The notes under the pieces: model-generated
The model's database searches: none
What the model was told of the DNA's origin: nothing
The model's input: only the letters and a program-made list of their open reading frames with translations
Made by a program: the position numbers and the translations under genes
Shown: positions 1 through 10,760 of the stretch, one piece after another
Numbering within the stretch: the first letter of the stretch is position 1
Layout of the letters: the number at the start of each line of letters is the position of its first letter
NCBI GenBank assembly: GCA_945643635.1
Contig: CALZFC010000082.1
Location: 1,195,501 to 1,259,500, forward strand
DNA: 64,000 nt
Source: Allodiplogaster sudhausi
Lineage: Eukaryota; Nematoda; Chromadorea; Rhabditida; Diplogasteridae
Direction of reading: 5' to 3'

Positions 1-107
1 TCAATTCGTATTCAAATTCCGCGAAAACAACAACAGCAACAGAAAAAAAATACGAAGACGACTACTCCTAATGAACTAACTAAGGCTAGCATACGAAAGC
101 TATGTAA

Positions 108-183
108 AAGTAAGTGATGGAGTTGGGACCATTTTGAGATCCTACGGAAGTAAGTGATGGAGTTGGGACCATTTTGAGATCCT
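108..183. repeat. Tandem 36-bp duplication in a 3' flank
   Basis: Two copies of a 36-bp unit starting AAGTAAGTGATGG lie at 108-143 and 148-183. They fall in the GGTCCC-rich 3' flank of the minus-strand C6 locus that ends at 245. The matching flank near 44.1-44.2 kb appears to have a single unit. Confidence 0.8.
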
Positions 184-244
184 GTTAGGACCATTACGGG
201 ACCTCTTCAGCGACCCTGCAGTGACCATTAGAGACCCCGTACTC

Positions 245-1325
245 TTAACGGGACGAGAAGATGGCCCTGGTGACAGCGACGGTCGGGTCCACGCTGAGCC
301 GCCAGCCAGAGCCGTCGGCCGAGCACGTGAGCACTTGGGTCGGGCCTTCCAGCACGCCGTTGGCGCCGTTGTTCAGCTGCAAATAATGCCCATTTGAATT
401 TGCCGCGCATTTTATTCGCTGCAATTGCCCGTGCCGTCGGTCGCGCACACGAGCGTTACGGTCGGGCCAGGCATCGTGTCATTCCGGCCACAGTTGAACT
501 ATTCTCATGTTGAAATTTTTTAATACGAATAAAGTTGAAAAATAAAACCGTGTTGCATTTCCCACCTTTCTATGGTTAAGCAAATACGAACTTTCTTATG
601 AAATCACACATAAACTGTACAGCAGTACATGTGTATGTACATATGTGTCTGTACATACATACATACATACGTTGACAATTTTGTTCAAAAGATAAATACA
701 TATTCTTCAGTCCGTCTTTTAAGGTATGTAACTGAAAATGAGGTAAATGCGAAAAAGTGATAGAAATCTTTGACAAAAACAATTCATCGCTCGGCAAACC
801 TCAATGTTCGGCACCGTGCCGGTCACGTGAGGGTCAAGGTGGCGCAGCCGTTAGCGTCCGTGCCGATCACGTTGTTATCGAATGCCTTCGCGCCACTGCT
901 CATATCGGGCATTAGATTCACCATCGGCGCGGTGCACATGGAGCAGGCGTCTAAGTACGTGAGATGTAGTAAGAGACATTTGTTTTGTCAAAATTTACAT
1001 ACAAAGAAAAACCAAAATGTGGCCATCATTAAGCCAATTTTGTCGAGAATTTTGCAGTATCGTCATTCAAGCAAGATGAGCAATAATTTTACAATTTCTT
1101 CAACGTTTTCAGCTGCATACATCTGTGTGTGTATGTTGTAGATAAGACTGAACAAAATGAAAGTTGTAAACAACTACAAACACTCGCTTTCTCTCTTTAT
1201 GATATATTTGACATACTGATAGGATTTAGCGTTGTGGTCGGGCGGACGGCGCCACACGCATACGCAGCCGGCTGAAGCAAGGCAGCGATGCACATCGAAA
1301 ACACGGCCATTCTAGGGTGCGACAT
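245..1325 (-). pseudogene. C6-domain secreted protein gene, decayed copy
   Basis: This is the left-arm partner of the intact gene at 43170-44075. Exon 1 (1325-1217) encodes a signal peptide starting MSHPRMAVF, then CGAVRPTTT, and ends in phase 1 at a GTATGT donor. Exon 2 (950-800) carries C6 cysteines, but a single C is missing inside the conserved TGCACC (Cys-Thr) near 830, which puts TGA directly in frame. Exon 3 (376-245) opens LNNGANGV after a good acceptor and keeps the GSGWRL motif. Its last conserved Cys is replaced by Phe (AIFSSR, where the partner has AVCSSR). A truncated second exon 3 lies upstream at 498-412. The frameshift plus the lost cysteine argue for a pseudogene, although a sequencing error at one base could explain the frameshift. 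Confidence 0.75.
412..498 (-). pseudogene. Truncated duplicate of C6 exon 3
   Basis: After an acceptor ending GAATAG the sequence reads FNCGRNDTMPGPTVTLVC and then a short tail to a stop. It is the first two thirds of a C6 third exon, cut off before the conserved Trp and last Cys. It sits inside the second intron of the decayed gene at 245-1325 and looks like a partial exon duplication. Confidence 0.6.
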
Positions 1326-1499
1326 GGCAGACGAAGCTGAAATATCATTCACACACTGTAGCATGCTACGACAGTGACGGAACTCTTTACTAATTGATAA
1401 ATAAGTAGTTTGTAAAGAAGAATATGCTATTGAAGTAACCTTATGAAGATTTGATACAATTAATGTTGATATAAATATATATCATACTTAAAATTTATT

Positions 1500-2235
1500 T
1501 ACAGCTAGAAAACTACAGTTGCGTTGCCAAAGGAAAAAGGTTCCATACGAACAAATGGAACGATAGGAACAAGCACAGTGTGCCCGTTTCCTTACGAGAA
1601 AGTGGACTGAAGACGGCCTGGATGTTCATTCACTATGCCTTTGCCCTTTTAAAGGGTTTAAACAGGCGAACAATCTTTAGATAGCCATACGCTGGAACAC
1701 TCACTACATCTTTTTCACCGTCTTCCTCTTATTCTTTTTTCTTTCTCGCTCTATCTCGATCTCTTTCACACTTTCTCTTTCTCCAATCGTCTGGCGTCTT
1801 GCTAACTTGATCTCTCTCTCTCTCTCTTTCTCTTTCTCACTTTTTCTCTGCTCTCTCTCTCTCATCCAATCGCTCTCGTATGCTCTTATTTACACTTTCT
1901 ATTGTCTCCACGTGCGTTTTTTTCCAAATCCTCAATCGGGTGCTCCCTCTTAAGCCTTGTCGTTTCCCTTTTTCCATGTTTCTTTCCTTATCCCGGGATA
2001 CTTGCTACGGGTTATCCGGTGACTTTAAAAAAAGACGAGAGCGAAAAATGTTGAGAGTGTTCCAGCGTATGGTACACTAGACTGTTCGCTTGATAAAATC
2101 CTTTTAAAAGGGCAAAGGCATAGTGAACTTCCAGGCAGTCTTCTATCCACTCTCTCGTAAGGAAACGGGCAAACTGTTTCTATCGTTTCATTTGTGCATA
2201 TTGAACCTTCCTCCTTGCGACCGAACCGTTACTTT
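1500..2235. repeat. CT-rich upstream module, palindromic copy between divergent C6 genes
   Basis: About 200 bp at each end are inverted repeats of each other (roughly 1515-1710 and 2050-2215), flanking a CT microsatellite. Each arm contains a conserved core, TTTGCCCTTTTAAAGGG, and ends near TTTACGGCTAGAA. The partner copy is 42240-42960. Single-armed versions of the same module lie upstream of nearly all C6 genes. The palindrome may therefore be two head-to-head promoter modules or a fold-back transposon; the sequence does not decide between them. Confidence 0.75.
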
Positions 2236-2330
2236 TTAATTAACAGTACGATATAATCAAAATAAATTATATCAACATTTTTATTACTTTCCTCCAAGTA
2301 GATAGCATATGCTTCCTTATAAACATCTCC

Positions 2331-2387
2331 TCTTACAATTAGTAAAGAGTTTACGCCATTGTAATCGCATCCTACAGTGAATAAATG
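2331..2387 (+). promoter_or_regulatory. Core promoter of the C6 gene at 2403
   Basis: The motif TCTTACAATTAGT begins at 2331 and a TATA-like GAATAAATG lies at 2379-2387, 16 nt before the ATG. The same pair, ACAATTAG then ATCCTAAAGTG-TATAAAAG, recurs before other C6 genes in this window, best at 19300 and 28002. Confidence 0.55.
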
Positions 2388-2402
2388 AGAATTCAGTTTG
2401 TC

Positions 2403-3343
2403 ATGCCGCACCCTAGAATGGCCGTGTTTGCGATGTGCATCGCTGCCTCGCTTCTGCCGTCTGCATTCGCATGTGGCGCCGTTCGAACGACCACTACGGC
2501 CAACCCTATGACGACTACTACTATGTGTAAATATGGACATGAGAGAGAGTGAGAAGAACGTTTGCAGTCGTTTAACATTATCACTCTTTCCGTTCCATTC
2601 TAGATACATACTATATATACTCATGAGAACTTTAAAGGAATTGAAAACGAAATGTTGATCTCGCTCACTTTGCTTGAATATTGAACGAGAGATCTTGTGT
2701 TATGCAAGAAAAACGAGACTGCAAAAATTCTCGACAAAATAGGCTTCTTGATTTCGATGATTCTCTCAAATTGGAGCAAAATTATTTATCTTTACATCTC
2801 TTGCTAAGCCCGCTGCGGGATGTGCACCGAGATGATGGTGAATCGGACGCCCGGTGCGGGCGAGATGCCGTTTACTAACACCATGAGCGGCATGGACGCT
2901 GCCGGCTGCGCCACCTTCACTCTCACGTGCACCGGCATGCAGCCTATGATCGAGGTTACCCGAGATGAGTTGTTTTTTTTAAGATGTCAAAGATTTCTTT
3001 CATTTTACTCGTTTCCCTTCAAACACAGACTCATGAATATGATTTATTGTTTGAAAACAATTGCAAATATGTATATGTATAGTTTTCGTGCGCTCACTCC
3101 ATTTGAAAGCTCATTCTAAATTATAATTCGATTAGCCCTACAAAGGCGGGAAATTCAAAATAGTTTTATTTTTCCACTTTATTGACATCTGAACATCAAC
3201 ATGAATAGTTCAACGACGGCACGGCTGGCAGGGCCGCCCAAGAGACCGTAACGCTCGTGTGCGCAGCCGACGGCACTGGATGGAGAAACACCATTGCACC
3301 GGCCATCGCCATCACCAAGGCCACCTGCGCTTTCCTTCCTTAA
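2403..3343 (+). CDS. C6-domain secreted protein, Thr-rich linker
   Basis: This is a three-exon gene of 134 residues. Exon 1 (2403-2526) gives a signal peptide, MAVFAMCIAASLLPSAFA, then CGAVRTTTT and a short Thr run, ending in phase 1 at GTAAAT. Exon 2 (2809-2954) gives RCGMCTEMMVNRTPG through TCTGMQPMIE and ends in phase 0 at GTTACC. Exon 3 (3209-3343) starts FNDGTAG and contains LVCAADGTGWR and the last Cys (KATCAFLP). The six cysteines after the Thr run fit the C6 domain. The start is the first ATG of MPHPRM; a second ATG five codons on would also leave a signal peptide. The protein is probably secreted or in the cuticle coat; its role is unknown. The partner is 37524-42067, and a GGTCCC-rich flank follows the stop. 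Confidence 0.8.
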
Positions 3344-3920
3344 AAGAATGGGGTCAGCCTTGGTCCCGTTAGGGTCCCTAAAGAGCCCTAATGGATTCCA
3401 GAAGGATGCCAAAATGGGTCCAAACCCATTACCTAAAATTAGCCATCGTATATACATATATATATTAGAGTATAGTTACTAGTTTTCTTTTAAAAGGCTA
3501 GCGTACAGTTAGAAAGTTGTAGTTAACTAGTCATCCACAGTTTTTGTTGTTGTTGTTTCTTTCATTGATTTTGTATACGGATTGAGAGAGCCTCCGTAGC
3601 CACCAAGTTAACGTATATTTTTTTTCAACATACATGTAGTTGGTAGGTTAGAACATATTCTCTCTGTGACTGAATGCTCATTTCTCGTTTCTTACAAAAA
3701 TAAAAATGGCCTAGCGTTATCTATTTACTATTCGGCAAGTGACAAAGTGCTGTTAGCAGATTATTTATTTCATCATAGTAAATACAATTTATAAAACAAC
3801 AAAGAAATACTATCAATCGTTCTATGGTCTGCTTTTTTTATTGTTTTCGACCACGTTCCTTTTTTTTATTCTCGCAGTACGAACGACGCTGCTCTGCTGT
3901 AGTTTAATAATGTTAATAGA
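3344..3920. other. Intergenic: 3' flank, no gene seen
   Basis: This holds the GGTCCC-type flank (about 3350-3440), the inner end of arm L1, and a stretch (3590-3910) that matches 44280-44700 in the same orientation. That places it downstream of two paralogous genes. No exon-like reading frame was found. Confidence 0.6.
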
Positions 3921-3922
3921 TA

Positions 3923-4040
3923 CCGTATTTTCTCTATTAGTACCCCCGGGGGTTCTATTTTTCAATACACTTGCGAGAGGGGGGCACTATTAGAGGGGGG
4001 TTCTAGTAAAGGGGGGGGGGTACTAATAGAGAAAATACGG
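3923..4040. mobile_element. TA-flanked hairpin MITE, family CCGTATTTTC (118 bp)
   Basis: The terminal inverted repeats begin CCGTATTTTCTCTATTAG. TA duplications flank the element at 3921-3922 and 4041-4042. Internal G-rich runs repeat GAGGGG and TTCTA. Longer relatives with the same ends are at 52254-52713 and 60957-61394, and a 26-bp remnant is at 60290-60315. The TA target is typical of Tc1/mariner/pogo elements; no transposase is present. Confidence 0.85.
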
Positions 4041-4711
4041 TATACACATACTGTCTCAGAATCAATGATTGAATATTCAATTACATCTTTCAAAAAAAAA
4101 AATCGTTGACAGTAGTATACATCTCATTGCTCTTGCAAATTTTGGACAAAAAGGAATTAAAAGTGCAATTTCCCATATTCGTTGTGTAATTTGATCTCAT
4201 TAACCTCCATTAAAAATTCGTATAAAAGGAAAGAATTTCGCAAAGAAATCATTCCATCATCGCATGTCCGCTCATGTGAGGTTGACCTTGCTCTCCTTCT
4301 CCAGCAACATTGTCTCTCTCTCTTCTCTCCTCTTTCCCTCTGGCACGCCCGCTCTCCGTCCTTCATCTCTCCCTCTCAATCCTGCCTCATCCCATGCTTC
4401 TTCCTCTGCTTTGTGCAGTTAGTCGAACCTTTCAAAAGCCTTCCTACGATTTTAATAAGTAGGAAGCATCTGAAAGTGTCCACTAACCATAGAGAGAGTC
4501 CGGCAGAAGCAAATAAACACTGGCCATCTTGGGAAGTTCCTCAAAGTTTGTTGGCGTTCGATTAGGAGATTGTTGCATGCATGCAGACCAAACTACATAA
4601 CATGCATTGTAAAACAATCCGATAGAAATCTTGACTATCTTATGTGCCTAAGCGGATGCAATTTTCCTGTCTTCTTCTTCTTCTTCTTCTTCTTCAAATC
4701 ACCAGATGTAG
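4041..4711. other. Intergenic, no gene recognised
   Basis: The open stretch across 4182-4565 is mostly low-complexity and pyrimidine-rich with poor codon bias, so I do not call it. A CTT repeat at 4671-4694 looks like the polypyrimidine tract of the next exon. Confidence 0.5.
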
Positions 4712-4855
4712 TTGTCCAAGCTCGATTCGGGCGGCTGCATTGTGAGCTGCCATCGTAACTGCGGACTCGACCCGGAATCGATAACGGAAGCCGCCTCCTT
4801 TGTCATTACTATCGTGATCGGTATTACTATAATCATGACAAGGAAAGCATGCTGA
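4712..4855 (+). CDS. Orphan terminal exon of a putative membrane protein
   Basis: After a pyrimidine tract and an acceptor ending GATGTAG, a 47-residue open stretch reads LSKLDSGGCIVSCHRNCG and then a hydrophobic segment, ASFVITIVIGITIIM, followed by TRKAC and TGA. Codons are GC-ending, as in the confirmed exons nearby. It looks like the Cys-containing stem, single transmembrane helix and short basic tail of a type I membrane protein. No upstream exon could be placed, so this may be a gene remnant beside the duplicated C6 block. A further Lys-rich open stretch after an acceptor at about 5210-5285 might be related, but the frames do not join convincingly. Confidence 0.4.
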   Translation: MSKLDSGGCIVSCHRNCGLDPESITEAASFVITIVIGITIIMTRKAC

Positions 4856-5645
4856 AGCAGATATTGCTCGTGATATACAAGGTTTTATTCGCTCATTGAA
4901 ATGGTTTTTTCTTTAATAAAGAAGTTTTCCTTTATATTTATTGACCGGTTTTGCTAAAGATCGCGTTCGTAAATATTCTCTCCATAAGCCCATATTTATT
5001 AGATCTTTCTTATCGTTTTGTATCGTTTTGAGTCTCGATCTTTTAAGGGCATGACGACCACAATGAATGATTATGAGGCGTCTGTGAAGATGACCGCAAG
5101 ATCTCTAGAAAAGGAGAGAAATCTTGCGAGGACTTACGATTAGCAATTTTCTCATTGACAGTAGATTTTGGAAATAGATCCAACTGAACTCCTTTAAAAA
5201 AAAAACTTTTTTTTCAGACATTGCCGGTATTACCTAAAAAGCCGTGTGAAGAAGAGCGAGAAGCAAAAGAAAACTAAGAAAGAGAAAAACTAGCTGATTC
5301 AGATTCTTGATAGTCAATCAATTTTTGAATTTAGAATTATTATTTTAAATTAAAAGTAATATTCCTTATTGTTCAATATCTGAAAAGTTATAAATTAAAT
5401 AATTATAAAATAAATATGAAACAATATTCCGAATAATGATGACATTAATGCTAATTAGTATTCCATGTCAACACTGTTGGGTTACGTGGCTCTTGTAAAT
5501 GGTAGGCGAGTAATCATTACATTCGTAACAAATGTTATGCTACTTTCTCCAAGTAGCCTACCCTTTACTTACATGCATTAAAACAATTCACTGAATTTTC
5601 ATTCAGGTCAAAACGAAAACGCCATTGACCTCAAACTGGATTAAT
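4856..5645. other. Intergenic, AT-rich, no firm gene
   Basis: This contains a 30-codon open stretch at 5051-5143 (MTTTMNDYEASVK onward) and a possible Lys-rich exon after TTTTTTTCAG near 5210. Neither has a clear partner. The rest is AT-rich. Confidence 0.4.
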
Positions 5646-5649
5646 AACA

Positions 5650-5938
5650 CGGCTGATTCAATAATCCGCAGCAATTTCCATTGAATGATGAAAAAAAAAA
5701 ACATAAAAGAGAAGCGACAAGATGAAAGGGGGAGCAACCGATTGAGGATTTGGTAAAAACGCCAAGGGAAGGTCTAAAATGAAAAAAAGAGAGAATGAAG
5801 GATGACGAGAGAGAGTAGAAAAGAAGAGAAATAGAGAGATAAGGAGAAGACAGTGCCGAAAGAAAGGGAAGGAGAGACTGATAACTAGAAAGAGAGTGTG
5901 AGAGAGACGTCGGAATCAAGGAGAAGAGAAAGTGGGAA

Positions 5939-5978
<40 letters not shown>

Positions 5979-6215
5979 ATACTGACCGTAAGCATGAAAA
6001 AAATAACAGAAAGGATCATAAAAAGAATATCTGATCTATGGTTTGCATAAGAATATCCACCGGTTCTATTCCCTTAAAAAGGGCAAAGACAAAGAGTGTA
6101 CTCATCCTTGCCATGTGCACTCCACTCTCCTAAGGAGTGGCAATATCTGTGCTTCTGCCTAGGCACAGGCCTATCGTGTGCCATTCGTGCTACCGAACCT
6201 TTCTCCCTGCCACGG
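5650..6215 (+). repeat. CT/GA-rich upstream module (C6 gene at 6585)
   Basis: A single-armed copy of the module found before the other C6 genes. It has a GA-rich tract (about 5760-5975, with pure GA at 5941-5975), then the core CCCTTAAAAAGGGCAAAG at about 6070, then the GTGCCATTCG/ACCTTTCTCC end. Confidence 0.7.
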
Positions 6216-6584
6216 CGCCAATACATATGTATATTCTAACCGTTAATAAAATGTTAAAGAGGCTTAAAATATATCGAATTTTACTGTCTGCGTCGCATGT
6301 CCTTTTGTTGAGGGTTACGGTAGCATTATAGGTCCCTGAACAGCCTCTTTAAGTTAAAAGTATATGATGCACCAATAATCCTTACATTTGTAACATTAAT
6401 TGTAACAAATCTTTATGATTACTTTCTCCGCTAATGGTAAGAAGCCACCAACCAATCGTGCATTGTATTCACATTTTATCCCCACATATTGCTACTCTTC
6501 CTATTAGTAGAAAAAAACTGCGTCGCTCTTCACCCTAAAGCGTATGAAAAAGTCTATCAATCGCAGATTTAAGAGTCGTCTGCC

Positions 6585-7544
6585 ATGCCGCACCCAAGAA
6601 TGGCCGTCTTTGCCATCTGCATCGCTGCCTCGCTTCTGCCGTCTGCATTCGCATGTGCCGCCACCCGAACGACAACCACGCCAAACCCTATCGCAATGCC
6701 GACCACTACCCCAACAAGGCCTGCACCTGGTATGTATAAATATGTACATATATCAAGGAGAGTGAGAGATAATTCCCTCTTTTCTATAACACATATTTTT
6801 CATACATCTTTTTTTTAATTATGCGGAGGCAAATTTATCTTTCTAAAATCTCACATGCATAGCCACGTGCGCCTCTTGCACCATGATGCAAATAAATCTT
6901 GCGGCCGGTGCCGACCCAGGCGATAAGGCGTTCGATAGCGCCGTCCTCGGCACGAGCGATGCCGGCTGCAACACCCTCACGCTCACGTGCACCGGCACAA
7001 CAGCGACGATCGATGTTAGCCGAGATGAGGAGTTTATTTTTAAGTGTTTTAATAGATTTCTTATGAGTAGATAAGAAGCTCTTTTTAATATTTTAAAGGG
7101 ATTCTTTTGAGTAGATAAGTAGTTGTTAAAATTTTTTTTATATTCTACTGTCATTTGAAACACAACCTCACTACTACATATTTATTTGTTGCTTGAACAT
7201 AATTGTCAATATATAAATGTCAACTAAAAAGATTTTTTTGACTATTTTGTACATGAATTTAGAATATTCAACCATTTACCATTCCAGACAATATCAAATA
7301 TTCTCAAAACGCTCACTAGACTAGGTCACAGTGGAATGTTCTCAATTCGGGTATAATAAAGGAAAATGCGCGGTAATTTCAAATGGGTATTATTTTGTAG
7401 CTGAACAACCAAAACAACGGCTCGAATCAACTCATGACACTAGTGCTCACGTGTGCGGCCGACGGTACATGGCGGACCGCCCTGGCTCCGACGATAATCG
7501 TAACGGAGGCCACCTGCTCGGCCATTCTTCGGCCAGGCCGCTAA
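6585..7544 (+). CDS. C6-domain secreted protein, Thr/Pro-rich linker
   Basis: The gene encodes 146 residues in three exons. Exon 1 (6585-6729) has a signal peptide, MAVFAICIAASLLPSAFA, then CAATRTTTTPNP and a Thr/Pro run, ending phase 1 at GTATGT. Exon 2 (6863-7014) has TCASCTMMQINLAAG and TLTLTCTGTTATID, ending phase 0 at GTTAGC. Exon 3 (7401-7544) follows TTTTGTAG with LNNQNNGSNQLM, LTCAADGTWRTA and EATCSAI. All six C6 cysteines are present and the frame is intact. A MITE lies one base after the stop codon, so the usual 3' flank is displaced to beyond 8049. A secreted or coat protein is the likely role. Confidence 0.8.
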
Positions 7545-7548
7545 TTAA

Positions 7549-8044
7549 AGGAGGGCGATCACCGAAAAGTCATTGCTGATTTATGAAACATCTTAGCTAT
7601 TTTCGAATAGTCTTATACATGAGGAAAAAGAAAAGGTAAATGAAAAAGCACAAAAAAGGTTCCATATTCAAGTATAAGATACTTGAAAGTGCACATTTTG
7701 AATGAATTTGTGATTGGTGTCAGTGCAAATCAGCACTCGACGGTAGATTAACGACCACGTACCCATCGCGGGAAGATTAAATTTACAAATAATTCAAGAC
7801 ATTTTTGTTTTATGCTTTACCACCTTTCTTATGTGAATTTTCTTCAATAAACTAAAGAATATTAGGCAAGGCAGTATCAAATTAGTAAACGAGCAATAAC
7901 ATCTTGCATCGAAAAAAAACACTGCCTTTTCGAAACCAGCGTTACTTTAGTCTTGCGTACTTTTTTGATTAATATAATGGATTTCCGTTTGAAACCTTTG
8001 CACATTTAAACATACAATTGCAGTTTTTCGGTGATCGCCCTTCT
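7549..8044. mobile_element. TTAA-flanked MITE (496 bp) at the 3' end of the C6 gene
   Basis: The ends are inverted repeats: AGGAGGGCGATCACCGAAAA at the left, and the right end reads the same with one change (AGAAGGG). TTAA duplications are at 7545-7548 and 8045-8048. A TTAA target is the hallmark of piggyBac-like elements, but the terminal bases are not the usual CCC. The interior is AT-rich with no coding frame. Confidence 0.75.
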
Positions 8045-8048
8045 TTAA

Positions 8049-8269
8049 GAGGGTAGGCTTCCAGAAATACCCTAACGCCATTACTAACATCAGCATTTAG
8101 TAGCTTGTCTTTAAAAATGTTACCTTACATGTGTAGTTAGGAACTTGCAGCTCCAGAACCCACCATTGTTCTTACAACTAGCTGTTGTATGTTAAAAAAA
8201 CATTATAGTTGTATTTAAAATGTTAGCGCATGTGTGGTTAGGAACTTGTTGTAACATGTTGCAGAGTTG
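8049..8269. other. Displaced C6-gene 3' flank
   Basis: This resembles the 3' flanks of other C6 genes. The stretch 8110-8240, with TGTGTAGTTAGGAACTTG, matches 17990-18130 in reverse, beside the minus-strand C6 gene at 18227. No gene is seen. Confidence 0.5.
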
Positions 8270-8515
8270 CTATGCTGTCATGGGTCTGTCGCGCATTCAA
8301 TCTATCTATAACGTTTGAATGTCCGGAACACTTGTTCGCAACCATGGCGTTGTTGTCACAGGCTGATTGTGAGAACAAGCTGGCTATATTTCGAATTCAT
8401 CACATTCTTGCCAAAAATCTTGCGCAAATGTTTTGTCGGCTCGTGGATTTGAACCTTGGACTTGCAAACATTTTATATCACTTTATTCACTAGACCACTC
8501 TGCACTCTGCTACTA
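8270..8515 (-). repeat. Probable tRNA-derived SINE
   Basis: On the minus strand an A-box-like TGGTCTAGTGA is followed about 40 nt later by a B box, GGTTCAAATCC, fitting the RNA polymerase III pattern. About 170 bp of non-tRNA sequence follows. The tRNA part does not fold as a functional tRNA, so a SINE is more likely than a gene. Confidence 0.5.
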
Positions 8516-8564
8516 GGGTACGTCTCGGCTGGAGCTGCACACAAGCTTCACCCTGTTGGGATGC

Positions 8565-10480
8565 GAATTTCAATAGATTTTTTTTCCTATGTACTTGATG
8601 GAAAAGCTTTATAGAAAATCACAATTCTCTCCAAGCTGTCATCCTATTGATAGACCCTTCCCTTGTAAACAGCGTAAATGACACAAGCCGGCAGCGACTG
8701 GCGAAGTCTTTTTTCTGCACTGTTCAACTTCGTTGGTTCTCATGAGTCACGGTTGCACCGGTGCAGCCTTTTGCTCGTCACAAGCTGCGTCTCCATCTTT
8801 GCGTTTTCTTTCTCTCTCTCTCTCTCCATTTCTTGCTTATTGTGACCAAGTAGCCACTTCAGAAGTTCGAAACAGGAAGTGCACACAAGCGATAAAGTGA
8901 TCACAAGCTGAATACATGTTCGCAACACATGTTTATTATGATAGGCTGGCAGATTGTCAATTCTTCTGCTGTGAATCTGTTCGAAACAAAGACTATTTCC
9001 AACATGTTTCAAACTTTAGATAGATTGAATTCACGGCTGACTTGTAGTTCCATATCTGAAAATATATTAATTAAATACCTATGTATGAAAAAAAATACAA
9101 AATAATATTGTGAAATCGGACGGTATTATTAGTTTACATTTTGCTATAGTTTGCTTCAGCGACCAGATGGCCACGCCGACGTTATGATAGAGCTCCCTCA
9201 CGCATTCGATGTCTGCCATCCCTCTCCCCCGCCTTTCCCTTGTCTACTCATCCCAATCGGATTCCATTTGAACATAATAATGTATTCGATCATTGAATAT
9301 GGTGATCACACTGGATATATTGAAAAAGGGCAAATCATGAAAAATCGTCGTAATTTGACAGAAAGACAAACATAAAAAAAATTTATATTGATTGTGAGTT
9401 GCACAGAGAAAGTTACTGCGATTCGAAATTAAATGAAATTGTGGAAGGGGTGGGTTGAGCGGATGACTACCGCCGTTAACACTCCGCTGCAGGGAGTGCC
9501 AAGCCCTCTGGCCTCGTCTTGCCAGCATAGATGAAATCAGTGGGGGCAGACTGATTTGCACATTGACTTGAGGAGAGAGTGCATGGCCAGAGCGAAGGTA
9601 GCCATGAGGGGAGCATGATGGGACACTGTGAATAGAAATCAGATTCGAGATACACTGACTATGATAGGCAAAGCGAGTACATAAAGTTTATTAAAGTGAA
9701 CCTTAGTAGAGAACAGAGAAGGTGCAGAAACAAACACAACTTGGAGAACATGTACCATCTTGCAGAACGAAATGCAAATGTATGGAACTGAAAATGAGAG
9801 TCTTTCTTGTCATTGGTATGTGAAAGCTAAAAGCGGAGGTTCAACTAGAGCAAAGTTTAAAAACGTAGAAGGCGGAAGTAGAAATATCAACGAACCGGAT
9901 CATTATCTTTATTAGAATATCAATTGCTACCCGACTTCGGTAAAGAGAGAGAGAGAGGAGAGAAAAGGACTGAATTCGATTCCGGTAATCAGGAATTCTA
10001 GCGAAAGAGACAATAGTATTAGAACATATTATAAAAAGAAGTCGACTGAAAGCCTTTCGCGCATGTTTAACTGATATAAGATAAGAGGGAGCATGAATGG
10101 AGATCAAATCAAGCAGCCACATTTAACCATTGGTAAACCAAAGCTTTTAAAACATCTTATATAAGGAGAATTGGAAGAGCATTTCAAGATTTTAAACAGG
10201 CGTATGCAACTCTAATGGTTAGAGCCTTACAAATTGTCCCAATGAAACAGAAAAAAAACGAGGCTGATAAAGAATGAACACAGAAAAATGTTTTCGAGGA
10301 TGACATAACTAACCAGATAATGGTCAGAAACGCTGTAAACCTAACGTTATAGTTCTTTTTGGTACATCGATACATCGATAAATGAGGTCATTCAAAGTAG
10401 CGGAATGCAAATATAGACAGCAGAATCGAAATACAGAAAATTTCAAGATTTCCTTTTCAAATTTCAAGAAAATTCTGTGA
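8565..10480. other. Non-genic part of arm L2
   Basis: This is conserved but diverged against 29830-31535 in the other arm. Frames differ between the two copies and carry stops, so I see no protein. Minor features are a CT run at 8811 and a GA run at 9944. Confidence 0.6.
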
Positions 10481-10499
10481 AATGGTGTTAGGATTTAAT

Positions 10500-10760
10500 T
10501 CAACAGGGCCTAGCGGAGAGTGGGTTCCCTGGTAAGTGAAAAGATAAGGCGACAGAATGATTGAATTGAGGATCGTGGAGACAAGAGAAAGTGTAAGAGA
10601 GGAAGCCAGAGGAACTGAAAGAAATGGAAATAGAGAGATAAAGAAAAGAGAGAGCTAAAATTGAGAGAGAGAGAGAGACTGATTATGAGAAAGTGAGAGC
10701 GACGACATAAGAAAACAGAAAGAGAAAGTGGGAGAGAGAAGAGAGAGAGAGAGAGAGAGA
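10500..10760 (+). repeat. Truncated CT/GA module joined to an intron
   Basis: 10500-10740 matches 29540-29790 reversed. From the GA tract onward (after about 10760) it matches intron 1 of the gene at 26539-28002. A GA tract thus joins an upstream module directly to an intron. Confidence 0.75.

Larger units (their letters stand above)
1..3610. repeat. Left outer arm (L1) of the inverted duplication
   Basis: This stretch matches 37250-44330 read in reverse. It holds the divergent gene pair at 245-1325 (minus) and 2403-3343 (plus), and the partner arm holds the same pair at 37524-42067 and 43170-44075. Intron phases, exon lengths, the CT-rich spacer and both flanks match. Much of the excess length of the right arm is a retrotransposon. 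The arm continues past the left end of the window. Divergence from the partner is moderate, with coding differences in every exon. Confidence 0.85.

Noticed and set aside
4182..4565. 127-codon frame
   Set aside because: Pyrimidine-rich low complexity, no family signature and no splice context.
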